From assembly GCA_037042915.1 (NCBI GenBank), contig CM073193.1, positions 3,348,001 to 3,412,000 on the forward strand: a DNA stretch of 64,000 bases. The letters run 5' to 3'. Numbering within the stretch: the stretch's first letter is position 1; every line of letters starts with the position of its first letter. The notes under the pieces are model-generated. The model did no database searches and was not told the origin of the DNA. It saw only the letters and a list, made by a program, of their open reading frames with translations. The DNA is from Auricularia sp. M13. Lineage: Eukaryota > Basidiomycota > Agaricomycetes > Auriculariales > Auriculariaceae. This document shows positions 20,280 through 32,507 of this stretch, one piece after another. A program made the translations under genes and the position numbers.

Positions 20280-22839
20280 ATGCGTTACCTTGCACTCCTT
20301 CGCAGAGCGAAGCGATGGGATACGTTGCGTCGATACGCATCGCATAAAGCCAACACAGGACACCCAGAGCATGACCCTTCCTTGATTCGAAATATTGCGC
20401 TAGTTGCGCATATAGGTGCGTAGTCTCGCCGGTGTTTGCATCATCACATCTGACCTCTGTGTCGGCAAAGATTCTGGCAAGACCACGCTCACAGAGTCAA
20501 TCCTGCACGCGTCGCAGTACGTCAGCGTACCAGGCTCTGTCGATGCTGGCAGCACGACGACGGACTTTTTGCCCGCTGAACGAGAACGTGGTATCACGAT
20601 TCAGTCTGCGAGCATTCCAGTCAAATGGAAACACTGGACGTTCAACCTCGTCGACACTCCAGGTCATGCAGACTTCGGCATGGAAGTCGAGAGCGCGAGT
20701 CGCGTCGTTGACGGTGCCGTCGTGCTCATCGACTCGGTCGAGGGCGTGGAGGCTCAAACAAAGGCGTATGGCGGCAGCTCGATCGGTAAGTCTACATGTA
20801 TGAGCTACTTCTGCTCTTGACATTAATACAAGATACTCTGTACCGACCCGCATCCTTTTCCTCAACAAACTTGACCGTCCTGGTGCCTCGTTCCGCCAGT
20901 CATTCCTTTCTGTCTTAAACCACCGATTGCATCCTCGACCTGTCATCCTCACGCTGCCTATAGCGTCGTTCAAAATCGAGGATTACAAACGTGCGGAACC
21001 TGGCGTTCGTGGGCTAGTCGACCTCCTCAACTGGGAAGTTTGGAAGTGGGGTTCCAAACCTACTCCAACAAGGCACCCCCTTCCGCGCACTCTTGAGGAG
21101 CTGAAAAGCTTCGAGGTCTTCCCTTCTTCCCATCCCATCGTGGAAGAAATGGTCGCCGCGCGCACTGCTCTCGTAGATGCGCTCAGCGAGCACTCCGAAG
21201 AGTTATACGACGCCGTCCTGAGCTCTTCATCTGCATCTTCCTACCTCGAATTACCTGCCGACATCCTCCTACGTGTTACGCGTGCTCTGGTAGGACAGCA
21301 AAAAATTTTACCCGTTGTGTGCGGCTCAGCATTCAAAAATGTCGGGACCTCTTTGCTCATGGATTTAATTGGAGAACTTCTTGCCAGTCCTCTCGAGAAT
21401 GCTCTTCCCTCAGTTCCCAATGACGCGAACATCACGCGCATGCTTGCTTGGAAAGTCGGCCTCGATCAGAAGAAAGGCTGGATGACCTTTGTTCGTATTT
21501 ATTCTGGTGAGTCCTTGCACAGTGAGAATATCCTCAAGGGAAGCTTATAAGTGTATGAATAGGGACACTTGCGGTGCACGATGCTCTGTACAACCCAAAT
21601 CAGCGCCAGAGAGAACGTGCTATGAAACTCCAGCTGCTTTACGCCAATAACCCGGAGAATGTCAACTACTTGAATACGGGCTCTATCGGTGTAATTCTTG
21701 GCCTCAAGCACACGCGTACAGGCGACACCCTCATCTCCGCTAACGCCCTAGACAACCCCGCTGCTGGCGCCCTGCGCGACATACAGCCTCCGCCCGCTGT
21801 TATTTCCGCTGCTGTGATCCCTCAAACATATGCCGACTTGAAGCCCGTCCAGGAAGCTCTGCAGTCGCTGCAGCGCACAGATCCGAGTGTTCGTATCGAA
21901 GCCGACAAGGAGGGCCAACTACTTGTGCATGGCCTGGGCGCGTTGCACTTGGAGATCGTCGAGGGTCGACTGCGGGACGAGTATGGCGTCGGCTTTCAGT
22001 TTGGGCCGCGTCGAGTGGGCTATCGAGAAGGCTTTCCTGGCGTGGAACGGATTGTCAGCGGCGCATGGAATTTCAACCACGACGGAAGACAGATTTCCGT
22101 CACCATGAAGTTTGCTCTGCGCGCCCTTGGAGCCAATGAGGAGGGAGACGCTGCCTGGGACGGGAACGTGGTGATAGATCCCACGGGCCAGCCACTTCAC
22201 TATCGTGATGTCAAGTCATTTGAAGAGGACGAAACCGCGGCTGCCATTTATGCGATCGGTCGCGGGATACAGACTTTTTTGTCCAACTCTCTCAACTCAT
22301 CTCTCCCCCTCACCGGTGTACACTGTAAAGTGTTGGAGTGGGAGTCTCCTGCGCTGTCTATTCCAACATCTTCGCTCACGCATGCCGCGAATGCCATTCT
22401 TCGCAACGACTTTCGGTCCGCTGGAATGGGTCCTATTCTCGAGCCTTTCGTGCGGGTGAAGGTGGACGTCACAGAGGATCTTATGGGCACCGTCATTCGC
22501 GACCTAACTGAGCACAGTGGCGAAATTTTGGATCTCAATACGGATGATGGTGGCGAGAACCTCGGCGATGGCGATACGGGCCCTTACTCCTCGGACGGCT
22601 TATACGTTCCTCCTGATTGGTTATCACCTTGTGGTACCTCTCTCTCGCGCTCGCAAGGATCCACGCAGTCGAGGCGCACAATTCACGCCATCGCGCCGCT
22701 TAGCAAGATGCTGGATTACTTGGTGCGCCTGCGAGCATTATCCGGGGGTCGTGGGGAATATGATATGGTCAACATCGGCTTCTATCCTGCCAATGCATCG
22801 CGTAGGGACGAGATTTTGCGCGAGATAGGCAAATTGTAG
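20280..22839 (+). CDS. MEF2: Mitochondrial ribosome-releasing factor 2 / EF-G2 (Mef2)
   Basis: This translational GTPase acts in mitochondrial ribosome recycling. The start at 20280 gives an Arg-rich presequence (MRYLALLRRAKRWDTLRRYA) leading into IRNIALVAHI. An intron (20416-20470) completes the G1 motif AHIDSGKTTLTES. G2 is RERGITIQS, G3 is DTPGHADF and G4 is NKLDRPGASF. Domains II to V follow with TLISANALDNP, YREGFPGVERIVSG-type segments, GRGIQTFLSNSLN, LMGTVIRDLTEHSGEI, and a C-terminal SGGRGEYDMVNIGFYPA ending REIGKL. The frame slips by one at 20760-20762: EAQTK should continue as GVWRQLDRYSVP, which sits in the next frame and is joined by the 20786-20832 intron. Everything else is intact. 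Confidence 0.9.
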
Positions 22840-22877
22840 AGCTCACTTCTATTCGCATCGAAAAAAAATATACACAA

Positions 22878-24252
22878 TCACCGTCCCGTACGCATATCAT
22901 CAGCATCGCCATACAACACGTCGTCGTTCGCTTGATCTTCCTCTGGTGTGCCACCTCGAGCTGCAGCTGTTGCCTGTACCGAATGGCTGAATTCCATCAG
23001 GTCTGGCACAGGCCCTTCATCCTCAAGCATTGGTTCTCCGTCATCAAATGCTGGCACAGCGGGTAGACTTGGCTGTCGGAAAAAGGGCGCTGGAGTGGCG
23101 CTTTGGCGATCGAAATCAGGCAGAAATAATGGTGTGGGTTCGCGGTTGCGGTTGGAGGCTTCGTGGGGACCCGCAAGCAATGAAGGAGCTTCGGACGGCG
23201 CGCGAGTCATGGCCCGAATGCCTGCAGCAGAGAATATAGAGGGCTGGCGCCTTTGGGCAGGAAGAGGGGGGTAAGGCTCCACGACGACGCACAGGACGAT
23301 TCTGGGGGTGAAACTCTTGAAATTGAGTTGTAGGACGGGCTTTTTCTTCTCGTCCTCCTCCTCGGTTCCCATCTCAAAGTCAACGGTGACAGTACGAGTG
23401 CTCGCCTGAGTGGTTGCCTGCGGTTGAAGCTGCTCTGGATCCTCTTCCACTTTCACTGGACGCCTTGAATTCGCCCGAACCGAATCCGCAATGCTGTCTT
23501 GAACAGCATCTACGTCGATTGGAGCTTGATCTGCATCCGCATTACCGGGTTCCACGTCCGTATCTTTGTCGTTGTCCACATTGTCAGAGGGTGCTTTCCT
23601 TTTGCTCCGGCGTGTGGTCGCGGCGGTGGAGCGGTTGCGCTTGCGCGGCCGCCGCTCCGAGGTAGATATTGTCGGCTCTTCAGAAGATTCAGACGTTGGT
23701 GCCTGAACAAATGTACGGGTCTGTATGACCAGAATGAGACTCGCACATGTTTTGAGCATGGGAACGCACTTTCAAGACCACAGCATGCGGCTCCGCCTTT
23801 GTGAACCACCAGCCGAATTGGTAAGAATCTGCAGGCGACGACTTAGCGTGCAACAAATGGGTCCTGAAGCTGCACGTGCCTCCACGATGTGTTTCTACCT
23901 TGCTCGCGAATTGTTTGGCGGCCTGCGTACTGACTGCACCGAGCAAGAATGGCCGCTCGACTTCGAGTTTCTCCCGTATCCTCCACGAAGACATTCGTCA
24001 ACAATTCTTCGGGCCTAATAGGAAGCGACCTTACAGCGGCCTGAGGTCGGTCAAGACGTATTGGAGCGTGCGCTCAGTCATCCACTCGACGTGGCGGTCA
24101 TCCAAGTATAGCTGGGAGGTATTGGCGCCAGCACTACGACCGCAGAAGCAACGCGTACGTGGAGAGGTAAGACAGTGCCACGCGATATTCGTAGGTAGTG
24201 CGTGGTCTTTGGGCCGAATATCATGGATGGTGGACGCGTCGAAGATGGACAA
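22878..24252 (-). CDS. Unknown nuclear-type protein with disordered C-terminus
   Basis: No family was recognised. The first ordered exon contains LYLDDRHVEWMTERTLQYVL and is joined by an intron starting GTAAGG to IREKLEVERPFLLGAVSTQA. It continues TCSFRTHLLHAKSSPADSYQ and WWFTKAEPHAVVLK. A second intron leads to APTSESSEEPTISTSE and a basic, nuclear-localisation-like RRPRKRNRST and RRSKRKAPSD. The rest is acidic and Ser/Pro-rich, with VTVDFEMGTEEEDEKKK and an end at DDMRTGR. The start near 24252 is not certain; a start at 23994 is possible but would lose the conserved-looking first exon. It is tail-to-tail with MEF2, with 38 bases between stop codons. Confidence 0.6.
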
Positions 24253-24447
24253 GTACTAGTAGTGCAATGCGTCGGTCAAGTCCGCTACGAATCTAATCTT
24301 GCGACCGAGCGCTCAACGATTTCGCAACATTTTATATGTCTATTGCCCAACACGCCACGCATTGTCAAGATAGCCCGGAAACTTTGTACATACATTTCCT
24401 TCATAACTACAGTACCATATTAACCATTCACTGTGACATGAAGCTTT
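24253..24447. other. Intergenic, no gene seen
   Basis: AT-richer spacer between two minus-strand genes, presumably the promoter of the unknown gene and the 3' untranslated region of the xylitol dehydrogenase gene. Confidence 0.4.
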
Positions 24448-25909
24448 CTACTCCGGACCCGAGATGATGGCTTTAATGACTGACTTGCCGTCCTCGCTCC
24501 TACCCTTCTTCGTGGTCTCAAATGCGAGAGGCGCGTCGTTAAAGGAGAAGCTGGATTCGAATGATTAGCCTTGTTTCGACTTGTGGTTACGATAATTACC
24601 GATGCGTGACCAAGGGCTTGAGGTCAATCTTTCCCTGAGCGACGAGGCCGATTGAAAGCGGGTAATCTCCAGGCCCGTAGCGGAAGGAACCCTTGAAATT
24701 GATCTCCTTGACGAGGATGGTGGTGACAGGAACCGTGACGTCCGGACTGCCCATCCCGACTTGGACATAGGTGCCGCCGTGCTTGACAATATAAACGCCA
24801 GTCTGGATACACGTTGCTGCACCACTGGCGTCGACGACGAGGTCGATGGCACCCAGACCACGCTCAGGGAAGCCAAGTGCAGATGCCATTTCGGCCGCTG
24901 TGCGTTTCGAGTAGGCGATCTGGGACTCGCCCTCTTGCGGCTTGCCAGGCAAGTACACATCCGTAGCTGCGTAGCTCTTTGCGAAATCAAGGCGGGCCTG
25001 GACAATATCGATTGCGATGACGCGCTTGGCGCCCAGGGCTTTCGCGACTGCCATGCAGAGAAGACCGACTGGGCCAGCACCAAAGACGGCGATGATCTGG
25101 TTCGCTCTGAAATCACCGAGATTGGCGACACTGTGAACGCCGACAGAGAGAGGCTCCATCATCGCGCCATCTTCGAGAGTAAGGTGGTCGGGGAGGATGT
25201 AGGCGAGGTCTGCAGGAAGCTTGTAGTAGCGCCCGAGTGTGCCATCATATGGAGGAGTGGCAGCAAAGACCATATCGGGGCAGAGCTGCAGGCGGGTAAT
25301 GAGCTGGAGCTCAGGGTAGAAGTATCCCACGGACCTCGTAGTGACCGCCCTTACACGAGTCGCATGTGCGGCACGATGCGCCAGGTTCCAGGGCGACGCG
25401 GTCACCGGGCTTGAGGTGCTTGACCTTGGAACCGACTGCAATGCGTTGAGATGGCTACGATCTCGACCTTCATGTTCGCACCTTTGTAGATGACACCAGC
25501 GGACTCGTGGCCGAGGACCTGAAAAAGTTGTTCAGCTGCGTGGTGCTATGTGTGGGCTACTCTCACCATCGGCTTATCGACGACGAAATCGCCGATCCGT
25601 CCATGGACAAGATAATGGACCTGGGAAGGATGAGAATGATACTCGACGCGCGGGGTGAAGACGACTGACATCCGAGCCACAGATGCCTGACAGTGACCAT
25701 TGCGTTCAGTTCGAGTGGCAGCCTGACATTAACAACATACCGGTCTTCTTGACCTCAACAAGCACCTCGTCGGGACCCGCTGCAAGCGATGGTCAGTATA
25801 CGGGTGCCGTATGCGATCTTGACTGACGTTCTTGAACGGGGCGCTCCTCGAAAATAACATCTTCGACGGCGCGGAGGACGAAAGACTTGTTGTCCTTGAA
25901 GTCGCTCAT
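24448..25909 (-). CDS. XYL2: Xylitol/sorbitol dehydrogenase (D-xylulose reductase)
   Basis: This is an NAD- and zinc-dependent MDR enzyme that oxidises xylitol to D-xylulose in pentose use. The minus-strand start is [20 protein letters not shown]. Several exons then give the usual [41 protein letters not shown] with the structural zinc cysteines [33 protein letters not shown] and [15 protein letters not shown]. The coenzyme site is [20 protein letters not shown] followed by [15 protein letters not shown], whose Asp favours NAD. The protein ends [20 protein letters not shown]. Exons join in frame without damage. It is divergent from the protein kinase gene, with about 220 bases between start codons. 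Confidence 0.92.
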
Positions 25910-26130
25910 CGTGCTGGTGGCTCGCGGGAAAAGGATGCGCAGGAGTGGGGGTGCAGTCTTGACCTCCCATGACCCCTGGCATTTTGAACCAGGCTGGCAC
26001 CGCACCCCGGGCCGTCCACGCCGCGGGCGTTGTCTCGGACCAAGCTCGGGCTGAACCAGAATGGCCGCCACGCTCAAATACAGCGCTGGGGACGCGAGAA
26101 CATCCTACCCGCCTCGTCTCTCTGGCCAGA

Positions 26131-27583
26131 ATGCCCTCTCCTCGCGCTGTCCAGCCGCACTCACGACTCCTGCCCAACTTGACCGGCGTGTTCATCGATT
26201 CCGGGCGCATACACTTGCTGTCGATCATCGGAGCCGGGACCTATGGTATCGTGTATCGAGCAGTGGCTATCGACTCCGACATCGTCCGGCCGCGGTTCTA
26301 CGCCGTCAAGTGCCAAACGCGGGCACCCGGAGGACGGCTCAGGTTGCACCAGCAGCGCGAGATCGGCCTCCACCGGCGTGCGTCGGGGCATCCAGGCGTC
26401 GTGAGCCTGCAGCGCGTCCTCGTGGAACATGGCTTCCTTTTCATGATCCTTGACTGGTGTCAGGACGGAGACCTGTTCACGGTGCTCACGGAACGCAATC
26501 CCTTCGTCGGCAACGACACCTTCACCAAGGCTGCGTTTCTGCAACTCATCGACTCGGTCGAGTACATCCACAGCCTGGGCATCATCCACCGCGACATCAA
26601 GCCTGAGAACATACTCTGCAGTGGCAGTCGGTTGCTCGTGACCGACTTTGGCCTCGCCACCGAGCAACAGGTGGGCAGGGAATACGAGTGCGGGAGCTCA
26701 TACTACATGAGTCCAGGTGAGTTAAGCCAAAGGTCATAGAGCAGTTGTGGCACTCACGCGTGTCGTAGAATGTGTCGGTGAGATCTTTGGCCGCGCTAAG
26801 CCATTCGTCTACGCGCCGGGCGACATTTGGGCACTCGGTATTATGTTCGTCAACATGTCCTGCGCGCGAAATCCCTGGGGCAACGCGTCGCGACTGGACC
26901 AGTGTTTTCGCATGTTCTTGCACGACCACAACTTCCTTCGCCAGAAGTTGCCCATCACGCGTCCAATGAACGACCTGCTCCAGCGCATCTTCACCATTGA
27001 CCCGCACGTGCGCATAACGCTCGCAGAGCTACGGCTGGCTGTCATCCGACTCGGCGCGTTCACGCTCACCAGAGAGCAGCTTTCCGCGGCCAACCCGTCC
27101 GTCCGCGCAGCAGCTCTAGCTGCTCAACGACATTGCGTCCCGCCAGTACACCGGAAGCCTGTACCCATGGTCGTCCACGTCCAGCCCGGCAATGGCAACG
27201 GCGACGACGGCGCTGCTCAAGGCTTTGGCAAAGAAAGCTGGCGTCTCGAGCAAGCGATCGCCGAAGCGCTCAAAGACATCGCTCGCCAAAGCGCGATGTC
27301 GATGGAGGCTCTGGCGGGAAGCCAGCTTCCGCCATTCGCATCGGCATCCACAGCACCGTCAACCCCAGGCCCTGTCACGCCAGAGATGTTGGCCACCGAC
27401 GCCGCGCAAGTGGTCGCCAATGTCGACGACGACGTCCTGGATATCAATTGCGTCGTGCGGTATCCTGGCAACTGCATGTACGAGCAAGGTGCGTCACTGC
27501 AGAGGTCTAATGCCATCAAGAAAAAGAAAAAGGCCAGCCTCCCGCGCGCCGCTTGGAAGAAAATCCGCAAACTTGTCGGTTAA
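26131..27583 (+). CDS. Serine/threonine protein kinase, fungal Ran1/Sks1-like
   Basis: Two exons (26131-26716 and 26769-27583) code for 466 residues. The kinase domain starts LLSIIGAGTYGIVYRAV (glycine loop), with the lysine in FYAVKCQTR, the catalytic loop IIHRDIKPENIL, the DFG in VTDFGLATEQQ and the activation segment end SSYYMSPE joined across the intron to CVGEIFG. The conserved Asp of subdomain IX is in APGDIWALGIMFVNM, and the last subdomain is IFTIDPHVRITLAEL. The tail is Ala/Pro-rich and ends in a KKKKK-containing basic stretch. The short form with YSPGDIWALG-like IX and IDP.RI motifs fits the fungal Ran1/Sks1/Vhs1 group of nutrient and meiosis-control kinases. An upstream in-frame ATG at 25969 is unlikely to be used. 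Confidence 0.88.
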
Positions 27584-28085
27584 CTTATTCTCTTCTTTTC
27601 AAAGATTCTATCTTCGCTCACCCACAATCATTTCCTGGATTTTATGATACTAATGAACTGGATGTATAAATAGGCAGTACGTATATTTTGGCGGCACTTG
27701 GCATGTACAACATTTGTAGGAATAGCAGCCTCTGGATATAATTGGGAGCACCTGTGCGTAGCAGTCAGCTTAGAGCTCGGATCGAAAAGGGACGCGACAA
27801 TAGTGGGTTCAGCTACCGTTGTAGTAAAAATGATCAAGGCATTGCACGAGGCAATGCTCAGCCAGTGTGAATAAAAAAAGTGTCATCACAGAAGATTGGG
27901 GAGAGAGTAATAGTACGGATAGAAGCACTTACAAGGTCAAGGAGCAAACTGATTGCTGCTGCTGGGCCTGTCGCGAACAAGGAAAAAAAAGGAGAGAAAG
28001 GAGCAATCGGCTATGCCCGGCGTGTCGCGCCGTCTTTTGTGCTCGATCGGCTGTGGTCTTGAATGTCCGCTCACTGGACGAGATC
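27584..28085. other. Intergenic, no gene seen
   Basis: About 500 bases between the kinase stop and the STE14 start. No ORF with a coding pattern was seen. The last 200 bases are presumably the STE14 promoter and leader. Confidence 0.5.
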
Positions 28086-29042
28086 ATGTCTGACATTGAC
28101 CAGCGCCTCGCACAACGAACCGCGATGGCCATCGACCCTCTAGACACTAATCCAACGAGTCCTGTGGCCCAGCCGCGGGGCACGCTGCCCAACACCATGC
28201 TCGTCGTCTCACTCATCGCATACGCGCTCGGCATTTGTTCTCTGTGGGCGTTGTCATACTCGCGCTCGCATGGCCCGGAGCGGCGTGGCAGCTTGGCTTC
28301 TTCATAGTATCGTGGTCCTTGTTCCACATTGCCGAGTTCGCGGTCACTGCTGGCTGGAATCGAGACAAGCTCAGCGTCGACTGTACGTGCCGGGACTGTT
28401 GCTTGGAGAGAACACACAGCTCATGCATAGACAGCTTTCCTCTTGAACAACGGCATCGCGTATCACATTGCCAACGGTAGCGCCGTGCTGGAGTGGGCGG
28501 CGATATACTATTTCAAGCCACAGTGGAAGGCATGGCCGTGTGTCTCAGCCGCAGGTAACGTCTTGTCCTCGTCGAGACGTGGTCACTAAACGACCAAAGG
28601 TGTCGTGTTGACCGTCATCGGCCAGTCATTGCGTTCCATGGCAATGATCCACGCGAGCACCAATTTCTCGCACCAGGTCGCCTTCCGCAAGGCATCGACC
28701 CATAAGCTTGTGACCGACGGCGTATATGCGTGCGTTTTGCCGTCATGGAAGTTCGTAATGCTAACACATGCAGCTGGTCACGGCATCCATCCTATGCGGG
28801 TTTCTTCTATTGGGGACTTGGTACCCAGCTTGTGCTGCAGAATCCAGTGACCTTCGTCATATTCCTCGTCGTCCTCTGGCGCTTTTTCTACGAGCGAATA
28901 AAGGGTATGACTCGAGCGAGATATGTTCAGAAACATCCTTACACATCGCTCAGGGGAAGAAAAATATCTTATCCGATTCTTCGGCGACGATTATGTTGCG
29001 TACAGGGCGCGCGTTGGCACAAAAATCCCCTTCATATCTTGA
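28086..29042 (+). CDS. STE14: Protein-S-isoprenylcysteine O-methyltransferase (Ste14)
   Basis: This is a polytopic ER methyltransferase that methylesterifies the C-terminal prenylcysteine of CaaX proteins such as Ras and lipopeptide pheromones. Five or six exons give hydrophobic segments and family motifs: WQLGFFIVSWSLFHIAEF, GWNRDKLSVD, FLLNNGIAYHIANG, IGQSLRSMAMIHASTNFSHQ, and the methyltransferase core WSRHPSYAGFFYWGLGTQLV. The C-terminus is EEKYLIRFFGDDYVAYRARV and ends GTKIPFIS. In the second membrane segment ALGI has to continue as FSVGVVILALAWPG, which lies one frame away; one extra T in the run at 28234-28236 restores it. The pheromone pathway of mating fungi depends on this enzyme. 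Confidence 0.9.
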
Positions 29043-29207
29043 CAGTGACAATTCTTCCCCTGTGGGTATCTTGCGATGTAGAGTTGACTCAGTAATATAA
29101 AGGAAAGGGCGTAATTGCGTTGCATAAGGGCATTGGAATTTTGTGCATGCAAGCCATAACCTCAACGGCGCCGTCTGCGCAACACAACCACCATGAAGAA
29201 TACCAAA

Positions 29208-29905
29208 TTACTCGTCCTGCGTCGAGATAGTGCTCTTCTCCGACACATAGACACCGTCGAGGAATTTGCGAATATCCTTGTTGCGGACCCGGCAAGCACC
29301 CTGGATGGACGCAGCAGACTGGGAGACGTTCTCGATGTCGGTGCCTTCGAGAATGAGCTCGTCCTTCTGCGCTTTGGACTCGGAGATGGTGACGCCGTCC
29401 AACATGTCGATGTGACGCACAATCTGCGTAAGACGTTGAGGGAAAGGCGATAATGATCCATGGTCAAGTATGCACACCTTCTCGCCCAAGAAGTTACGGA
29501 TCTCAACAGCACGGCCGTCATCCTGGATGATGCAGTTGATGGGGAAATGGGCGTAGACGGCGCGCATCTTGTAGCGGAAGCCCTAAAAGCGAGTCACGTC
29601 CGAGATGAGTGTTAACTCGTGGTTTGTAGGTCGAGAGCGCGCACCAGCGTAACACCCTTGATGAGGTTTTGGATGAGCGACTTGATGGTGCGCAGGCACG
29701 CGACGTGCTTGCGGCCGCCTTGCCAGACAGAGAGCGTGACTTTGTTAGAGACCTTGCTCTTGACGAGCTGGATGTCCATGTTCGTGTGCCGGACGTTCTT
29801 CTTCAGCGTCCCGCGCGGGCCAGTCACGGTAATGAGGCGCGACTTGATCTCGACGGTCACGCCCTCCGGCACAGTGAGCTCTTCTGTCTGGAGCACGTCG
29901 CGCAT
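29208..29905 (-). CDS. RPL9: 60S ribosomal protein L9 (uL6)
   Basis: This is a component of the large cytosolic ribosomal subunit near the GTPase centre. Three exons on the minus strand join in frame. The start [16 protein letters not shown] is followed by the uL6 hallmark [16 protein letters not shown], then [21 protein letters not shown] splice leads to [16 protein letters not shown], then [10 protein letters not shown], and the last exon reads [20 protein letters not shown] and [20 protein letters not shown]. The length (about 190 residues) matches the family. The introns are GTGCGC...TTTTAG and GTGTGC...ACGCAG. No disruption was seen, so this is probably the working gene. Confidence 0.95.
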
Positions 29906-30501
29906 CTGGGACTGCCGTCAGCACCGCGCTCCTCGGCAACCAAGCATAGCGGTATAATGCCCCAAATTGTGCGCATATCCGCCAGAAATACTGGGAATTG
30001 TCGCGCACAATGAGGAGGATGGCGATGTAGCGGCGTCACTGACCTTGAGGTCTTGAGGAGTTTTGAGGGGAGTGTTGTAAACGCAGCCGGGCGGTGTTTG
30101 CCGGTTGACTACACCAACAAGGTTCCGGAATCAACAGTCGTCGAGTCGAACGCAATCCTCAACGCTCAACATTCACCATAGGAAAGATAGGAAGGATAAT
30201 CAGCCCTATTTTACCATATTGAAAAGTTGTGGTGTATGTCTCGCAAAGGCTCATTCACAGATGTGCTCAAAAGTACCGATTTACTGTAATAGACTAATAG
30301 TAGACTACCGTGGTGCTACGGGGCAGGGCAGACACCAATTCCTGAGAAAGTTGCACGATTACAATTGTACAATGATAGTATGCTTAAAAAATAGACTGTT
30401 CCGGCTATTGATCTGCGCCTCAAAGATTCAGCGAAAGGGTGTACGGCGTTCGGACAAGGCGTCTCAGGGAGAAGACACGCGACCAGTTGGACCGCGTGTG
30501 C
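29906..30501. other. RPL9 upstream region, no gene seen
   Basis: About 600 bases upstream of RPL9. Short plus-strand ORFs overlap the antisense of the next gene and look non-coding. The part nearest RPL9 probably holds its promoter and possibly an untranslated leader intron. Confidence 0.45.
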
Positions 30502-31440
30502 TCAACGGAAAGCCGTTCCTGGCGGCGGACGGAAGCTATGAGAAGATGGTCTTTGCGGAGATTGGTAGGCGGGAGAAGCAAGCTGAGAGGAGACCGCAGA
30601 GCTGCGCGGCAATGTCATCACACAGCGTCATGCAGAAGTCGAGAGACTCTGTACCTATAAAACGAGGCAGCATCATATGACGCCGCTCGCGCATGTTGTG
30701 TCGAACTGAGGCTTGCAAAGTGAGGAGATGCCTGCGTAGAGTGCTGCTGCTGCGGCATACGCTGACCGGAATTCAGAGGTTCGGGTCTTAGCGGCCCAAG
30801 CTGGGAGTATTGAGGAGGGAGGTGCCCTGCACTGGTGGCATGTGTCGATAAAGGCGGCGACGACGTTCGGAAATTATGGTCGGGGCGGGGATAGGACATG
30901 TGCTGCAGGTCCGATACAGCCGCGTGGAACGGAGGTGGCGCCTCGTAGTCATCCGGAATGGGGACGTCTGTAGCGAAGAGAGTGCCGCGACGGCGGAGAG
31001 AGACTCCCGACTGTGATAGTGCGTAATCGGAGCCGTAAGCTAGGGTGTCGCCTATCCTGACGACGCTTATGTGCCGAAGGAGTTGTGGGCAGAGGAGGAG
31101 AGTTTTGAACTGGGTGAGCGACAGGGGCGGGAACTCCGCGGAGTTGTGTAGGGATCGGTGGTAGCGGTCGCGGCGTGCGAGAGACCCTGGCTTCTGATGA
31201 GTTTGCAGGATATGCCGCATTCATTGATGCGCTCGACGAGGACATGTTAGACAGTTGGTGCGCCTTCATGGCTGCTTCGTGGATGGCGCTGTCCGAAGTG
31301 ACCTGCTGATGTACGCTTGTGTGATCGGCAGACGAGTCAGTCACTGGGACCATGGCGCAGTAACATGGTCTGGGGTCGCGAGGATGGTAGTGGGGAATAG
31401 CAATAGCACTGTCTGACATCGGAGCTGGAGGAGTGCTCAT
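30502..31440 (-). CDS. Unknown Ser/Pro/Gln-rich protein
   Basis: No family was recognised. The start MSTPPAPMSDSAIAIPHYHP leads to a disordered first exon. An intron of about 75 bases (donor GTCTCTCG) gives a short ordered segment: FKTLLLCPQLLRHISVVRIG, DTLAYGSDYALSQSG and VSLRRRGTLFATDVPIPDDY. Then comes a Pro/Ser/His-rich stretch. A second intron (30602-30654, GTACAG...CGCAG) joins DAASFY to SSAVSSQLASPAYQSPQRPS, and the frame ends FRPPPGTAFR. The frame choice is supported by continuity of the Ser/Pro/Gln composition across both introns. It is divergent from the coiled-coil membrane protein at 31555. Confidence 0.5.
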
Positions 31441-31554
31441 AGCAGCTTCCCCCGTGCCGAAGGAAAGGTGCAGACCGGAGCTCAGTTACTTTGGCGCGCC
31501 GACCGCACAGCATGTATTGCCTTTTCAGGAGCATCTTATCGTTTCTCTTGCGAG

Positions 31555-32291
31555 ATGACCATGGACGAGTCAACTGCGAACGACACTCCTGCGTCACTCG
31601 CGCACCCACAGCCTGTAGCGAGAACGCTACGTTTCCCCACGATGGTGCACTTCATCATGGCATCTGTCCTGCTTACGCCGCTTGCGCTGCTGCCGTACAT
31701 TCCCATACGACGACGGCTAGTCCATCTTGGCCGCCAGGTCGACAGCTGCGGTCAAGCTGTGGCTACACTACAGCGTGACGTGGTTAATGCTGGACACGCA
31801 GACGATATGCTCAGGCTCAGGTCTGAAGTAGACCTGCTCAAGCGCGAAATGCAAGCGACGCGACAGCAGCTTGCGGCTACCTCCAAGGAGTTGGCGGCCA
31901 CCCGAGACTCGTCCGCAGCATCCAACGCGAGCCACGATGCCTGTTTAAGTGGCGTGCTTGCAGATGTCGCTCAGCTACGAGCACGGACAGAGTGAGTGAG
32001 CGCCCAAATGTGGCTGCGGTCCGCGTTGGCCGGTTGCGATCAGCTGATTGGGATTATTCCAGGATTCCGGGCGACGTGCTGGCCAGCATGGGCGACAGTT
32101 TCGCTGCCATGGCACACTTTGTTGAGGAGATGGAACTCAAGCACGGCCTGAACCCGCGCGCAGGCTGGGACAGAGACCCCAGAGGCATCGTCGCAATGCG
32201 CCAGACGGCGCTCCGGCTCAAAGCCATCCGCGGCGGGGCGACTAACCCGTCTTGTCCTGGCTCCGCGTCGCCCCTGCGTTCGGAGAAGTGA
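31555..32291 (+). CDS. Unknown small membrane-anchored coiled-coil protein
   Basis: Two exons. The N-terminus MTMDESTANDTPASLAHPQP is followed by one hydrophobic helix (VHFIMASVLLTPLALLPYIP) and a basic stop-transfer RRRLVHLG. A coiled coil follows (DDMLRLRSEVDLLKREMQAT, RQQLAATSKELAATRD). An intron beginning GTGAGT at about 31994 joins RARTE to IPGDVLASMGDSFAAMAHFV. The protein ends SPLRSEK after a Gly/Arg-rich stretch. No family was recognised. The topology suggests a signal-anchored organelle protein. An ATG two codons downstream at 31561 is an alternative start. Confidence 0.55.
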
Positions 32292-32507
32292 GAACGTTGG
32301 TCATTGATCAGCGCTTGCAAGGATCCTGAACCCTTGCAGATAATTAGCAAATCTGAGCTCAGTTGTTAGGCCGGAATTAGCGGGCTGTACCGGATATTGT
32401 AATATCGGCTGCATTTGTACACTTAGCTACCCCTCATCGTCACCTCGTTCCCAACGCGTGTTTATCGCCTCTTTCCAATGCCCGCGCCTCGATCCTGACT
32501 GTGAACG

